This document shows positions 8,407-16,336 of a stretch of DNA of 64,000 bases, piece after piece (within the stretch, counting starts at the first letter, position 1; each line of letters starts with the position of its first letter). Under the pieces are notes generated by a model. The model had not been told where the DNA came from. It ran no database searches and saw nothing but the letters and a program-made list of their open reading frames with translations. Position numbers and translations under genes: made by a program. The stretch spans positions 1 to 64,000 of the forward strand of contig JACPCR010000074.1 of NCBI GenBank assembly GCA_016179685.1, read 5' to 3'. Source of the DNA: Planctomycetota bacterium. Its GTDB lineage: Bacteria; Planctomycetota; PUPC01; JACPCR01.

Positions 8407-8486
8407 CAGCGGGAGGAAGTCTTATCTCGTTTTCGGCGGCGGGAATGCGGGCCAGCATTTCCGCCGCCGAAAACTACTCCCGCTGC
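8407..8486. repeat. Nested palindrome overlapping a stop codon
   Basis: An inner 20-pair stem (8429-8448 with 8455-8474, one wobble, loop GGGCCA) carries the variant core GGAATGC/GCATTTCC. An outer ten-pair stem, GCAGCGGGAG (8407-8416) with CTCCCGCTGC (8477-8486), encloses it. The right side overlaps the stop codon and last codons of the leftward gene 8474-9112. Together with 8350-8387 it fills the gap between two convergent genes. Confidence 0.75.
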
Positions 8487-9112
8487 CGCGGCACGATCAG
8501 ATCGTCACGCTGAACCGCGGTTTTTTGATACTCGACGGACCCGACCGCCATCTTTTCGCGCACCTCCTGGGCGACCACGGTGGCCACCCACTCGCCATTG
8601 CGAGAGACGGTCAACTGCTGGCCGGTCCGGATGCCGTGGCTTCTACCCAGGTTGAAAACGACCAGGTCCACCCTCGGATCGACCCCCAGAATCCTGCCAC
8701 GTATCTTGGGCAGGTCCGGGTTACCGCTCATTGCCGGCGATGGCGGATTCGGCTCGGGAGACGCCGTAGCCGTGTCGGCGTCCAGAAAACGCGTCGTCAA
8801 CTGGTCGCCCGGCTTCACCGGCAGCGAGGTGCCCTCGATGGCGGCGACGGACATGTCCGCAAAGATGCTCCGCACCCGGAGATGGGCCACAAACTTGTCT
8901 CCCCGATAAGCCCGGAACAGCATGCCGACCTTCACACCATCGGCCTCGCCCACGCCGATCACCACCAATTGAAGCTCCTCATGAACGGCGACCACCTTGC
9001 CCTGGATCGTTGTCGGCTGGCTCTGATCCGGGCCGGCCTTCTCCTCCGCGGCAGCCGGGTAAGCCAGCATGCCGACCGCCGCTGCACAGAAGATGCAGAA
9101 TCCACGAGTCAT
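8474..9112 (-). CDS. Secreted protein with two FlgT-C-like repeats
   Basis: Protein of 212 residues with an N-terminal signal peptide (hydrophobic core about 6-20, cleavage near PAAAEE). Two copies of a small beta-rich repeat follow. Each contains a G-hydrophobic-VxV...LVV/LVVFN strand, then GEADGVKVGMLF or GRSHGIRTGQQL and a V-V-R ending. This pattern resembles the C-terminal domain of flagellar protein FlgT and of related secreted PVC proteins. A Pro/Ser-rich linker separates them. I chose the ATG at 9112, with GGAAGG six bases upstream; a GTG at 9133 is the alternative. It is divergent from the giant protein at 9241 and may share a regulatory region with it. Function unknown; a cell-envelope role is inferred. 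Confidence 0.7.
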   Translation of the reverse strand: MTRGFCIFCAAAVGMLAYPAAAEEKAGPDQSQPTTIQGKVVAVHEELQLVVIGVGEADGVKVGMLFRAYRGDKFVAHLRVRSIFADMSVAAIEGTSLPVKPGDQLTTRFLDADTATASPEPNPPSPAMSGNPDLPKIRGRILGVDPRVDLVVFNLGRSHGIRTGQQLTVSRNGEWVATVVAQEVREKMAVGSVEYQKTAVQRDDLIVPRQRE

Positions 9113-9205
9113 TCCAGACCTTCCGGAGTCCACGGCCTTCCCCTTGGATGGTAGCCGAACCGCCCTCTGAATGATCCAGGAAGCCCGAGGGCATCTGAAT
9201 CATCC

Positions 9206-9233
9206 ATTATAGTGGCCGATGAGACACTTGAAA
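9206..9233 (-). promoter_or_regulatory. Candidate sigma-70 promoter for the leftward secreted protein
   Basis: Reading leftward, a perfect -10 TATAAT (9211-9206) is preceded by TTTCAA (9233-9228, three of six matches to the -35 consensus) at 16-base spacing. The start codon lies about 90 bases downstream. The same AT-rich spot also serves as the intergenic region for the rightward gene at 9241. Support is sequence pattern only. Confidence 0.4.
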
Positions 9234-9240
9234 GTGAATT

Positions 9241-12200
9241 ATGAAAGGTTTATGTAAGTCTTCAATGTCCAGGAGGATTTTCTGCCTCACTGCCCGCGCC
9301 TCGGCCCTTCGCGCCGATGCCCGAAGCCTGCGCCGCCTGGCGTGCAGGCTCGCCGCTGGACTCCTTTTGCTCTCCCCGGCGATCCGGGCAGAGTGCCGCA
9401 CGGCCGCCTGGCAGCATCCGGAGGAGCCCTCCGCCTTCTCCTTCGATCCCCGCGGACGCGATCGAGTCCTGATTCATCAGATGCCCGGCACGGCTCGACC
9501 CATCCTTCCCGCCGAGGTGGATGCCCTTTACGGCCGTTCCGAGGGCTTCAGCGTCCTGGCACGAACGTGGATTCGAGGCGAGGAGCGATCGTTGGATGTC
9601 TGTTCCGAGGGCTATGCCGCCGCCCGGCGATTCCGCGGCCCCCTCCGGCCCACTTTCCAGGACCTTTCCGACGCGGCGGGTTGGCCGCGAATCCACGTCC
9701 GGCCCGGCGTGCTGGCGCTCGATCCGCGCCATGCCCGCTTCAAGTTTTACGAAGGCTACCGCGGCGACATCGCCCTCGTCCGGCAAGTGCCCACGCCGCA
9801 CGGCAACCCCTTCGGCCTGGCCGGAAGGGGCGACTATCTCTTTCTGGGGATGGGCGAGAGCGCCCATGGCATGCTCGTCATCGATGCGGCCAATCCTGCC
9901 GAAATGAAGGTGGTGGCCGACGCGCCCCGCCGCGGGCCCTGGATTCTGGACGTCCAGGCCGCGGGCGACCTCGCCTTCTCCTCCGACGCCGGCTACCTCA
10001 ACATCTATGACGTGTCGGACCCGAGGAAGCCGGAGGTGCTCAGCCATTTCCCGTGCGGCGCTAAGTACATCGGCGTGGACTCCCAGGCCCGCACCGTCTA
10101 CTTCCACGCCGCCGATCACCTCATCACGTACCGCGTGGACATCTCCGACCCACGCCATCCCAAGATGCTCCCGCCCTGGCCCCGAAAATTCAAGAAGGAG
10201 GTCTCCTGCTGGGTCCTCCCCCACGGTTCCTATGCCTATGCCTGGGTCTCCGCCCCCTTGAACCCCGAGGAGGAGCGGCCGGAGGACAAGCCCGCGGACC
10301 CCGCCTCGGCCGCCGCGTCGGGTCCCACCACCCCATCCTCCGCGGAAGAGCCGGCGCCCGCCCTTTCGCCTTCCCATGAGGAGACGGACGCCGAAATCCT
10401 CGATGCGCTCGCAGACGACCGAACCCGGGAGCAGCAGAAGAAGTTCAAGGAGCTGCAAGCCGAGCGCGCCTCCGTCAGCTCCAAGGAAGGCTTCTACCAG
10501 GTCACCCGCATTTACGACCGAAGCCGGGACCCGATCGAGCCTCAACTTCTCGGGGAGACGAGCCCGGGTCAAGTCCTCCTCCACATCGTCGAGCGTGGCG
10601 GGAGGACGTATGCCTTGGGCCGATGCCCCTCCTCGAGCCTGGCCGTGTATGACCTGGCCGATCCTGTCCGGCCGAAGCTCATCGCCGCGCATCCCGGCAT
10701 CCCGGGTTCCTGGACCCTCTCCGGTGATCATCTTTATGCGATTGCCGGCATCCCCGATGGCCGCGACGGGGGCCTCTACGTCTACGAATTCCCGGACCTG
10801 CTCGCGCCACCACGCCTCGTCGGCCGCCTGAACACGTTCGATCGGCGCTACATGGAGCATCGATCGAGCTGGGGTTCGCTCTGGGTGCGCGGTGATACGC
10901 TCTTCACCACGGACTACTTCTACGGCGTGGTGGCGATGGACGTATCGCAGAAGGACCGGCCGCGGATCGCCGGCGGCCTCCACACCGCGGGCGAAGCCTT
11001 CTGCCTCGATGTCTCTGATTCCCGCGTCTTCATCGGGGAGAACATGGGTGGACTGACCATCCTCGACAACAGCGTCCCGGAAGAGGCCAGGATCGCCGGC
11101 AACTTCGGCATCGGGGGCGGCTGGGGCGTCTGCGCCCAGGGGAATCTCGCCTTCTGCGCCAACCTCGCCGGCCTGATGATCGTGGACACCGCTGATCCTC
11201 GGAATCCGATCGAGCTGAGCTACAGCGACGGCATCTACAATGCCCTCGCCGTCAAGGTCCGGGGCCCCTACGCCTACTGCATGGGCAACGGGGGCTACGG
11301 CGACATCTTCGACATTACGGACCTGCGCAAGCCGGTCCGGCTGGGCCGCTTCCAGACGCGGCGCGCCTTCCAGTTCGACGTCCACGGCGACTGGCTCTTC
11401 ATCGCCGACCACCATGAAGGGCTCGTGATCTTCGACATTTCGGACCGCCGGCAGCCGCGCCGTGCTGCCACCTTCTACCATGGCGGGGGCGCCGGCTCCG
11501 TATCCGTCAAGGGCGACGTCGCCTTCGTCGGCGGCCCCCCCGGCCTCCAGGTCCTCGACGTCTCCGATCCAAAGGAGCCCTTTCTCATGGCCGAGTCCGC
11601 ATCGGCCACCGGCGGCGTCGTGGTCGGCGATTTCATCTACGCCACGGCTTACTTCGGCGCCCACAAGCTCTCCGTGACCGATATCTCCGACCCCCAACAG
11701 CCCAAGTTCCTCCAGGGCTTCAATCCCGGCTACTACTCCTATTCCACCCAGTGCGCCGTTCATGGGGAATACCTCTACCTCACCTCCCTCCCGTACCTCT
11801 CCATCTGCCGCGTGCCAATGTCGGCGGAGACGCCGCCAGAAGGGGCCAGCGTTCAGGCCGCCACGGCGACGGCCCGAGAGGGACCGTCGCCCGGTATGCA
11901 GGCCTCGCCCCTGGCGACGGAAATCCTCCGTCACCTGCCCTCTCAGGCGCAACCGCCGGAAGGCGATGCCGCCTCGCTCCATGATCTCCTGACGCGACTT
12001 CAGCAAGAAGATGAGGGACCCGATGGCCCCCGTCGGGCCCTCTCCGAAATCAGCGCCAGACTCCTGGGCCTGGAAGTCTCCGTGGACGCCCCGCAGCCCG
12101 TCGTCCCGGGCTATCCCTCCCTGGTCCGTGCCGCCTTCCGCAACGCCGGACAGCGCCCGTTCACCCTTCAGTCCGCTTCCCTCGCTTCGCCTCACGAGGA

Positions 12201-13335
12201 AGTCGCCGTCTCGACGGTCCGGACACCCGCCAATGCCCGCCTCGAGCCCGGCACGTCTGCGGAAGCGGAATTCTCCGTCCGGCCCGGCGCGAACCTCAAG
12301 CCCGGGGAGGACCTCCCCTTCTTCGTGCAGTGGACTCACGAGTTCGGCGGCGTCCGGGCTTCCGGGGAACAGCACCGGCGTATCCGCCTCCAGCCCATGC
12401 TCGCCGTGCGGGAACGCATTCCCAAGCTCGAAGTCTCCAACCTCGACCCTTGCTCTTTCCGATTCTCCGTGGGGAATCAGACGCCGGAGGAGCTTTCCGT
12501 TCGTGCCTCGCTCGAGATGCCCCCGGGCTGGACTGCTGCACCCGGCCCCCAGCAAGCCCTCGTCATCCCCTCCGGCCAGACCCGCGACTTCCAGTTTGCC
12601 CTGCGGCTACCCGACGCCGAGGCCGCTCTCGGGGCGGCGGGTGTCCCCCTGCGTGTATCGGCCAGGGACGCTGTGCACTTCCAGAAGGAGATCGGAGCGA
12701 GCGCGGCCCGCCGGATGCGCTGGCGCGTCATCGGCCCCTTCGGCTATGACATCACCAGCGAGGAGCGGCCCATCCCGGAGCGAGAGGTGGACTTTGGCAA
12801 GACCTATGCCCAGGGCCAGCTCTCTTGGAAGCCTTACGTCTGTGCGGAAACGATTTCCATAGACCTCTGCCAGCCGCCGCCCGGGGGGCCAGGAGGCCCC
12901 AACGTCGTCTTCTATTACGGCGCCACCTACATTCGCAGCGACCGTGACCAGGAGGTCAAGTTTTCCCTCTCTGGCAACCCTGCCATTCTTTCCGGGCCCC
13001 GGGAACTGCGCGGCTGGCTCAACGGCCAACATGCCATCGGCTCCAGCCCGGACCGGCCCACTCTCCAGGTCGTCGAGCTCTCCCCCGAGCCCCAAAATCC
13101 GGAGGAAAAGGACCCCTCCTTGCAGGTCGAGGACGATCTGGACGCCGAAAAACCAAAGCCTCTGGTCCTCCGCAAAGGATGGAATCTCCTGCTCATCCGT
13201 TCCTGCTGGATCAACAATTACCACTTCGAGGGCCATTGGGTCACCACCACGCCCCAGTGGCCCTTCCGACTCGCCCTCCACGACCCCCAGGGGAATCCCA
13301 TCCGCAACCTGACCCTGGACTCCGAGCAGCACTGA
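9241..13335 (+). CDS. Giant secreted LVIVD-repeat beta-propeller protein
   Basis: Protein of 1364 residues with an Arg-rich N-region and a hydrophobic signal segment (about 34-49, ending AIRAE). From about 175 onward it is built from LVIVD-type repeats, each ending in a strand such as GMLVIDAANP, LNIYDVSDPRKP, GLMIVDTADPRNP, GLVIFDISDRRQP, GLQVLDVSDPKEP or LSVTDISDPQQP. This indicates one or two beta-propellers exposed outside the cytoplasm. The repeats are interrupted at about 340-415 by a Pro/Ala/Glu-rich charged insert. After about 865 come linker and beta-sandwich-like regions (850-1364) that I do not recognise. ATGs at 9241 and 9265 are both possible starts; neither has a ribosome site. 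LVIVD proteins are typically surface or periplasmic with undefined roles. Confidence 0.82.
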   Translation: MKGLCKSSMSRRIFCLTARASALRADARSLRRLACRLAAGLLLLSPAIRAECRTAAWQHPEEPSAFSFDPRGRDRVLIHQMPGTARPILPAEVDALYGRSEGFSVLARTWIRGEERSLDVCSEGYAAARRFRGPLRPTFQDLSDAAGWPRIHVRPGVLALDPRHARFKFYEGYRGDIALVRQVPTPHGNPFGLAGRGDYLFLGMGESAHGMLVIDAANPAEMKVVADAPRRGPWILDVQAAGDLAFSSDAGYLNIYDVSDPRKPEVLSHFPCGAKYIGVDSQARTVYFHAADHLITYRVDISDPRHPKMLPPWPRKFKKEVSCWVLPHGSYAYAWVSAPLNPEEERPEDKPADPASAAASGPTTPSSAEEPAPALSPSHEETDAEILDALADDRTREQQKKFKELQAERASVSSKEGFYQVTRIYDRSRDPIEPQLLGETSPGQVLLHIVERGGRTYALGRCPSSSLAVYDLADPVRPKLIAAHPGIPGSWTLSGDHLYAIAGIPDGRDGGLYVYEFPDLLAPPRLVGRLNTFDRRYMEHRSSWGSLWVRGDTLFTTDYFYGVVAMDVSQKDRPRIAGGLHTAGEAFCLDVSDSRVFIGENMGGLTILDNSVPEEARIAGNFGIGGGWGVCAQGNLAFCANLAGLMIVDTADPRNPIELSYSDGIYNALAVKVRGPYAYCMGNGGYGDIFDITDLRKPVRLGRFQTRRAFQFDVHGDWLFIADHHEGLVIFDISDRRQPRRAATFYHGGGAGSVSVKGDVAFVGGPPGLQVLDVSDPKEPFLMAESASATGGVVVGDFIYATAYFGAHKLSVTDISDPQQPKFLQGFNPGYYSYSTQCAVHGEYLYLTSLPYLSICRVPMSAETPPEGASVQAATATAREGPSPGMQASPLATEILRHLPSQAQPPEGDAASLHDLLTRLQQEDEGPDGPRRALSEISARLLGLEVSVDAPQPVVPGYPSLVRAAFRNAGQRPFTLQSASLASPHEEVAVSTVRTPANARLEPGTSAEAEFSVRPGANLKPGEDLPFFVQWTHEFGGVRASGEQHRRIRLQPMLAVRERIPKLEVSNLDPCSFRFSVGNQTPEELSVRASLEMPPGWTAAPGPQQALVIPSGQTRDFQFALRLPDAEAALGAAGVPLRVSARDAVHFQKEIGASAARRMRWRVIGPFGYDITSEERPIPEREVDFGKTYAQGQLSWKPYVCAETISIDLCQPPPGGPGGPNVVFYYGATYIRSDRDQEVKFSLSGNPAILSGPRELRGWLNGQHAIGSSPDRPTLQVVELSPEPQNPEEKDPSLQVEDDLDAEKPKPLVLRKGWNLLLIRSCWINNYHFEGHWVTTTPQWPFRLALHDPQGNPIRNLTLDSEQH

Positions 13336-13671
13336 TATCCCGGTTCGGCGTAGCGCCGCCATCCCCGGCGGCATGGCCTGGAAGCGCCGCCATCTTTCCT
13401 CATAGCCGAAGTGCGTGAGCGCTCCGGAACGGGCCCAGAATCGAGGTCTCCTCTCCGGCGCTTTCGAAGCGCTCCCGCTCTTCGGGATGGCCTCGCGCGT
13501 CCGGCGCCTCGAATTTATCCTGTTAGAAAGGCGTCGGCTACCCGCGCGTCAGCGCGTTCCTGGGAGCGCCGCATTCCCTCACTCGGGCCCTTCGTTTTCA
13601 CCACGAACCATCAACCGATCCGCCAGGCCGCAACGTCCGTTCCCCCGCGGGTGACTGGCTTCGCCGCCGCT
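13336..13671. other. Intergenic region between convergent genes
   Basis: About 335 bases with no credible gene. A weak AAGTGC-type stem, CCGAAGTGC-GTGA-GCGCTCCGG (13406-13427, eight of nine pairs), lies 70 bases after the stop of the LVIVD protein. Nothing else is recognised. Confidence 0.45.
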
Positions 13672-16134
13672 TTATTGCAGCGTGACGTTCCCCGCTCGGC
13701 CATCGACGCGAACGATCCGGCCGGTAGGGATGAGGCGAGTGGCGGCGGGCAGGTTGACGACGGCCGGGATGCCGAATTCCCGGGCGACGATGGCGCTGTG
13801 GGAGAGGAGGCCGCCGCGCTCGGCGACCAGGCCTCTGGCCCTGGCGAAGAGCGGCGTCCAGCCGGGGTCAGCCGAGACGCAGACGAGGATGAAGCCCGGT
13901 AGGGCGCTGGCGGCCTCGTCCGGCCGGATGGCCACGAGGGCTGGCCCCATGGCGACGCCCGGCGAGACTCCGACGCCCTGGAGGGCGTGGGAAGGGGCCG
14001 CCTGGGTGGGCCGCCCAATCGCCTCGAGGTCGTCGCTGAACAGGACTGGCGGGACTTCGATCTCGAGGAAGGCGTCGCGCTCCTCCCTGCGTCTCCGGGC
14101 CGATGCTTGCAGGGCCCGGCGGTCAGAAAGGTCATCCATCTCGCTCAGTTCGAGAAAGAACACGTCGGGCCCCAGGCCGGACCGGCGTCCGATTTCGAGC
14201 AGGTCGATGCGGATCAACTCGAAGGCGAGCATGAGGGCGGACTTGCCGGACTCGCGGAAGGGGAGGTAACGCTGCACGAGGTCGAACTGGCGAGCAACTT
14301 TCCTTCGGTACTTGCTCGGGACTGCATCGAAGAATTGGCAGCGGCATGCTTCGGGGCCGGCCTGGACACCAGCGGGGCCGGGGGTTGGGCATTCATGGGC
14401 GAGGCGGGCGAGCCGGAGGACCTCGGCGGGTGTCTCGCGCCAGCGAGGCTGGGCGAAGTCGAGCTCGCCGGGCGCCCGATGTCCGAAGTGCTCCAGGAAG
14501 GTTTCCAGTGCAAGGCTGCCGGCCCCGACCTCGCGCAGCTCACGCTGAATCCGAAGGGAGAGGTCATCCTCGGCCGACCGGAGAAGGCCCGGGAGAAGGG
14601 CGAGGGCATTGCCGCACCGGGCCCGGAGGGTCTCCTGGAGCGAAGCGACGGCCTTTCCGGCCAGCAGCGAGCCCTGGATGACCTCGCAACCGAGGTCCGG
14701 GAGGGTTTTCTCGATGTGCCGATGCAGCCGGGCGCGCAGCTCAGCGTCGGAGAGCCGGTCGAGGTCCGCCTGCCGTTCGCCTCGAGCCCAGGCTTCGAAT
14801 CGAGGCAGGACTTCCTGGCGGAGGCCCTGGTCGAAGCTTGCGAGGGCAAACCGGAGTCGCAGCTCCGCGGCGGTCATGACCCAGACGTAGTAAGGGAAGC
14901 GGATGAAGAAGAAGGCATCGGCGCGAGAGAGATTAATTTTCGGCTCGGGATACGCCGCTCGTTCCGGCCTGGCCTTCAAGGCCTCGAAGGAATGCTCGAG
15001 GGGGAAGCCGGAGAAGTACATCTGGGGCTCGCGGCTCAGGTTGTAATAGGGCCGGCCGCAGACCAAGTCGAGGATGCCTTCCCGATCCACCCGCGGGCCG
15101 GGTCGGAAGCCAAGCCGGCGATAGGCCCGGCCGAGCCCGCCGCCACCCGAGAGGAACGGACGCAGTATGGACCAGGTCATCGGGGTGGGCGCGGGGAGCG
15201 TCTCCGAAAGGTTGTAACTGCTCCAAACCGTGCCCCGGGGATCGGCGAGCTGCTGAAGCCGATGGATTTCCGCCTCCCGCGGCCCGGCGCGACTTCGAGG
15301 CGGGTCAGAGGGGGGAGAAAGAGCCGTAATCGGCCTGGCCTGAAGGACAAACCAGCGCCCGCCAGCCCTGGCCCATTCCATGTCCAGCGGCCTGCCAAGA
15401 AGGCTCTCCACGCGTTCCGCCAGGCGGCAGAGCTCGAGAGCTTCGGCAGGCTGAAGAATCGTGGTGCTGCTTCCCTCGCCCGGCGAGTGGCAGAGCACGG
15501 TGAGGCCGTCCCGGCCCAGGACGAGGCGCTCGGGCGTGGTCTTGCCGCCGACGAGCTGATCGCCCAGGCCCTGGACGGCCTCGATGACTCTCTCTCCTCG
15601 GTCGCCCGTGACCGGGTTAGCGGTAAACAGCACGCCGGCCACTTCGGGCTCGAGCATGGACTGAACCAGCACCGCTGCGAGGAGCAGAGTCTCCGGCGGA
15701 ACCGGGTCGGATCGGAGAGCCGACGCGCTCTTGGCCGCTCGTGCCCGGTAGGCGCTCGTGGAAGCGGAAGAGATGGACCGGGCGCATTGGAGGACGGCTT
15801 CGAGGAGGTCGGCCTCGCCGCGGACGTTCAGAAAAGTCCGGTACTGGCCGGCGAAGCTGGTCTCGGCGAGGTCCTCGGCGGATGCGGAGGAGCGGACGGC
15901 GAGGGCGGGGCTGTCGAGCCGGGCCATACCGTGCAGGATGGGCTGGCGGGCATCCGGCCTCAGCGTGAGAGAGCCTTCTGGGCTGTGCTCGAAGGCTTGC
16001 GCCGTGATGCAAAAGCCTTCGGGCACCGGTAGACCGGCCTGGAGCAGCCGGGCCAGGGGATAGGCCTTGCCGCCGACCCGATCCCGATCGGCCTCACGGA
16101 CGTCGCGCAGGTGGAGGGTGAAGGATTGCGGCAT
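13672..16134 (-). CDS. PEP-synthase/rifampicin-phosphotransferase-like dikinase
   Basis: Cytoplasmic enzyme of 820 residues with the three-part plan of rifampicin phosphotransferase: an N-terminal PPDK-type ATP-grasp domain (VGGKAYPLARL at 20-30, LAVRSSASAEDL, VAGVLFTANPVTGD), a long central region (about 300-700), and a C-terminal swivelling phosphohistidine domain with GGLLSHSAIVAREFGIPAVV, whose histidine is H779. The PEP/pyruvate-binding TIM barrel of true PEP synthase and pyruvate phosphate dikinase is absent. Such enzymes move the beta-phosphate of ATP to histidine and then to an acceptor docked on the central domain. The acceptor here is unknown; antibiotic inactivation is one possibility, not shown. 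The only in-frame ATG near the domain start is 16134. There is no ribosome site. Confidence 0.82.
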   Translation of the reverse strand: MPQSFTLHLRDVREADRDRVGGKAYPLARLLQAGLPVPEGFCITAQAFEHSPEGSLTLRPDARQPILHGMARLDSPALAVRSSASAEDLAETSFAGQYRTFLNVRGEADLLEAVLQCARSISSASTSAYRARAAKSASALRSDPVPPETLLLAAVLVQSMLEPEVAGVLFTANPVTGDRGERVIEAVQGLGDQLVGGKTTPERLVLGRDGLTVLCHSPGEGSSTTILQPAEALELCRLAERVESLLGRPLDMEWARAGGRWFVLQARPITALSPPSDPPRSRAGPREAEIHRLQQLADPRGTVWSSYNLSETLPAPTPMTWSILRPFLSGGGGLGRAYRRLGFRPGPRVDREGILDLVCGRPYYNLSREPQMYFSGFPLEHSFEALKARPERAAYPEPKINLSRADAFFFIRFPYYVWVMTAAELRLRFALASFDQGLRQEVLPRFEAWARGERQADLDRLSDAELRARLHRHIEKTLPDLGCEVIQGSLLAGKAVASLQETLRARCGNALALLPGLLRSAEDDLSLRIQRELREVGAGSLALETFLEHFGHRAPGELDFAQPRWRETPAEVLRLARLAHECPTPGPAGVQAGPEACRCQFFDAVPSKYRRKVARQFDLVQRYLPFRESGKSALMLAFELIRIDLLEIGRRSGLGPDVFFLELSEMDDLSDRRALQASARRRREERDAFLEIEVPPVLFSDDLEAIGRPTQAAPSHALQGVGVSPGVAMGPALVAIRPDEAASALPGFILVCVSADPGWTPLFARARGLVAERGGLLSHSAIVAREFGIPAVVNLPAATRLIPTGRIVRVDGRAGNVTLQ

Positions 16135-16193
16135 TGAGAATGGAAAAAATGAGAGATTGGAAGCATGAAGAATCGCCCACCAGGCCAGGTAGC

Positions 16194-16210
16194 TTCTCAA
16201 TAAGTTCGGG
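16194..16210 (+). repeat. Copy of dispersed 17-mer TTCTCAATAAGTTCGGG
   Basis: Identical or nearly identical sequences occur at 20589-20605, 56925-56941 and, inverted, at 7381-7397. This copy lies in the 200-base gap upstream of the dikinase start. Sequence beyond the 17 bases diverges, apart from a following TAGG in three copies. It may be a mobile-element end or a small regulatory site. Confidence 0.55.
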
Positions 16211-16336
16211 TAGGACGATTAAGATACTTATGAATCGAGAGTTCAGAGCAATAACCGGGCGATCAAGATTTCAACTCTTTTGTTTATAAATAGTTATATG
16301 AGAAGTCGGTCAAGTCGTGTTACTGAGGATTCTGGA

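Noticed and set aside
9262..12555. Minus-strand frame of more than 1000 codons under the LVIVD gene
   Set aside because: Antisense shadow; the plus strand encodes the repeats and the signal peptide, while the minus frame has no domain.
13987..16032. Plus-strand frame of 681 codons opposite the dikinase
   Set aside because: Shadow of the dikinase gene, which has a complete set of motifs on the minus strand.
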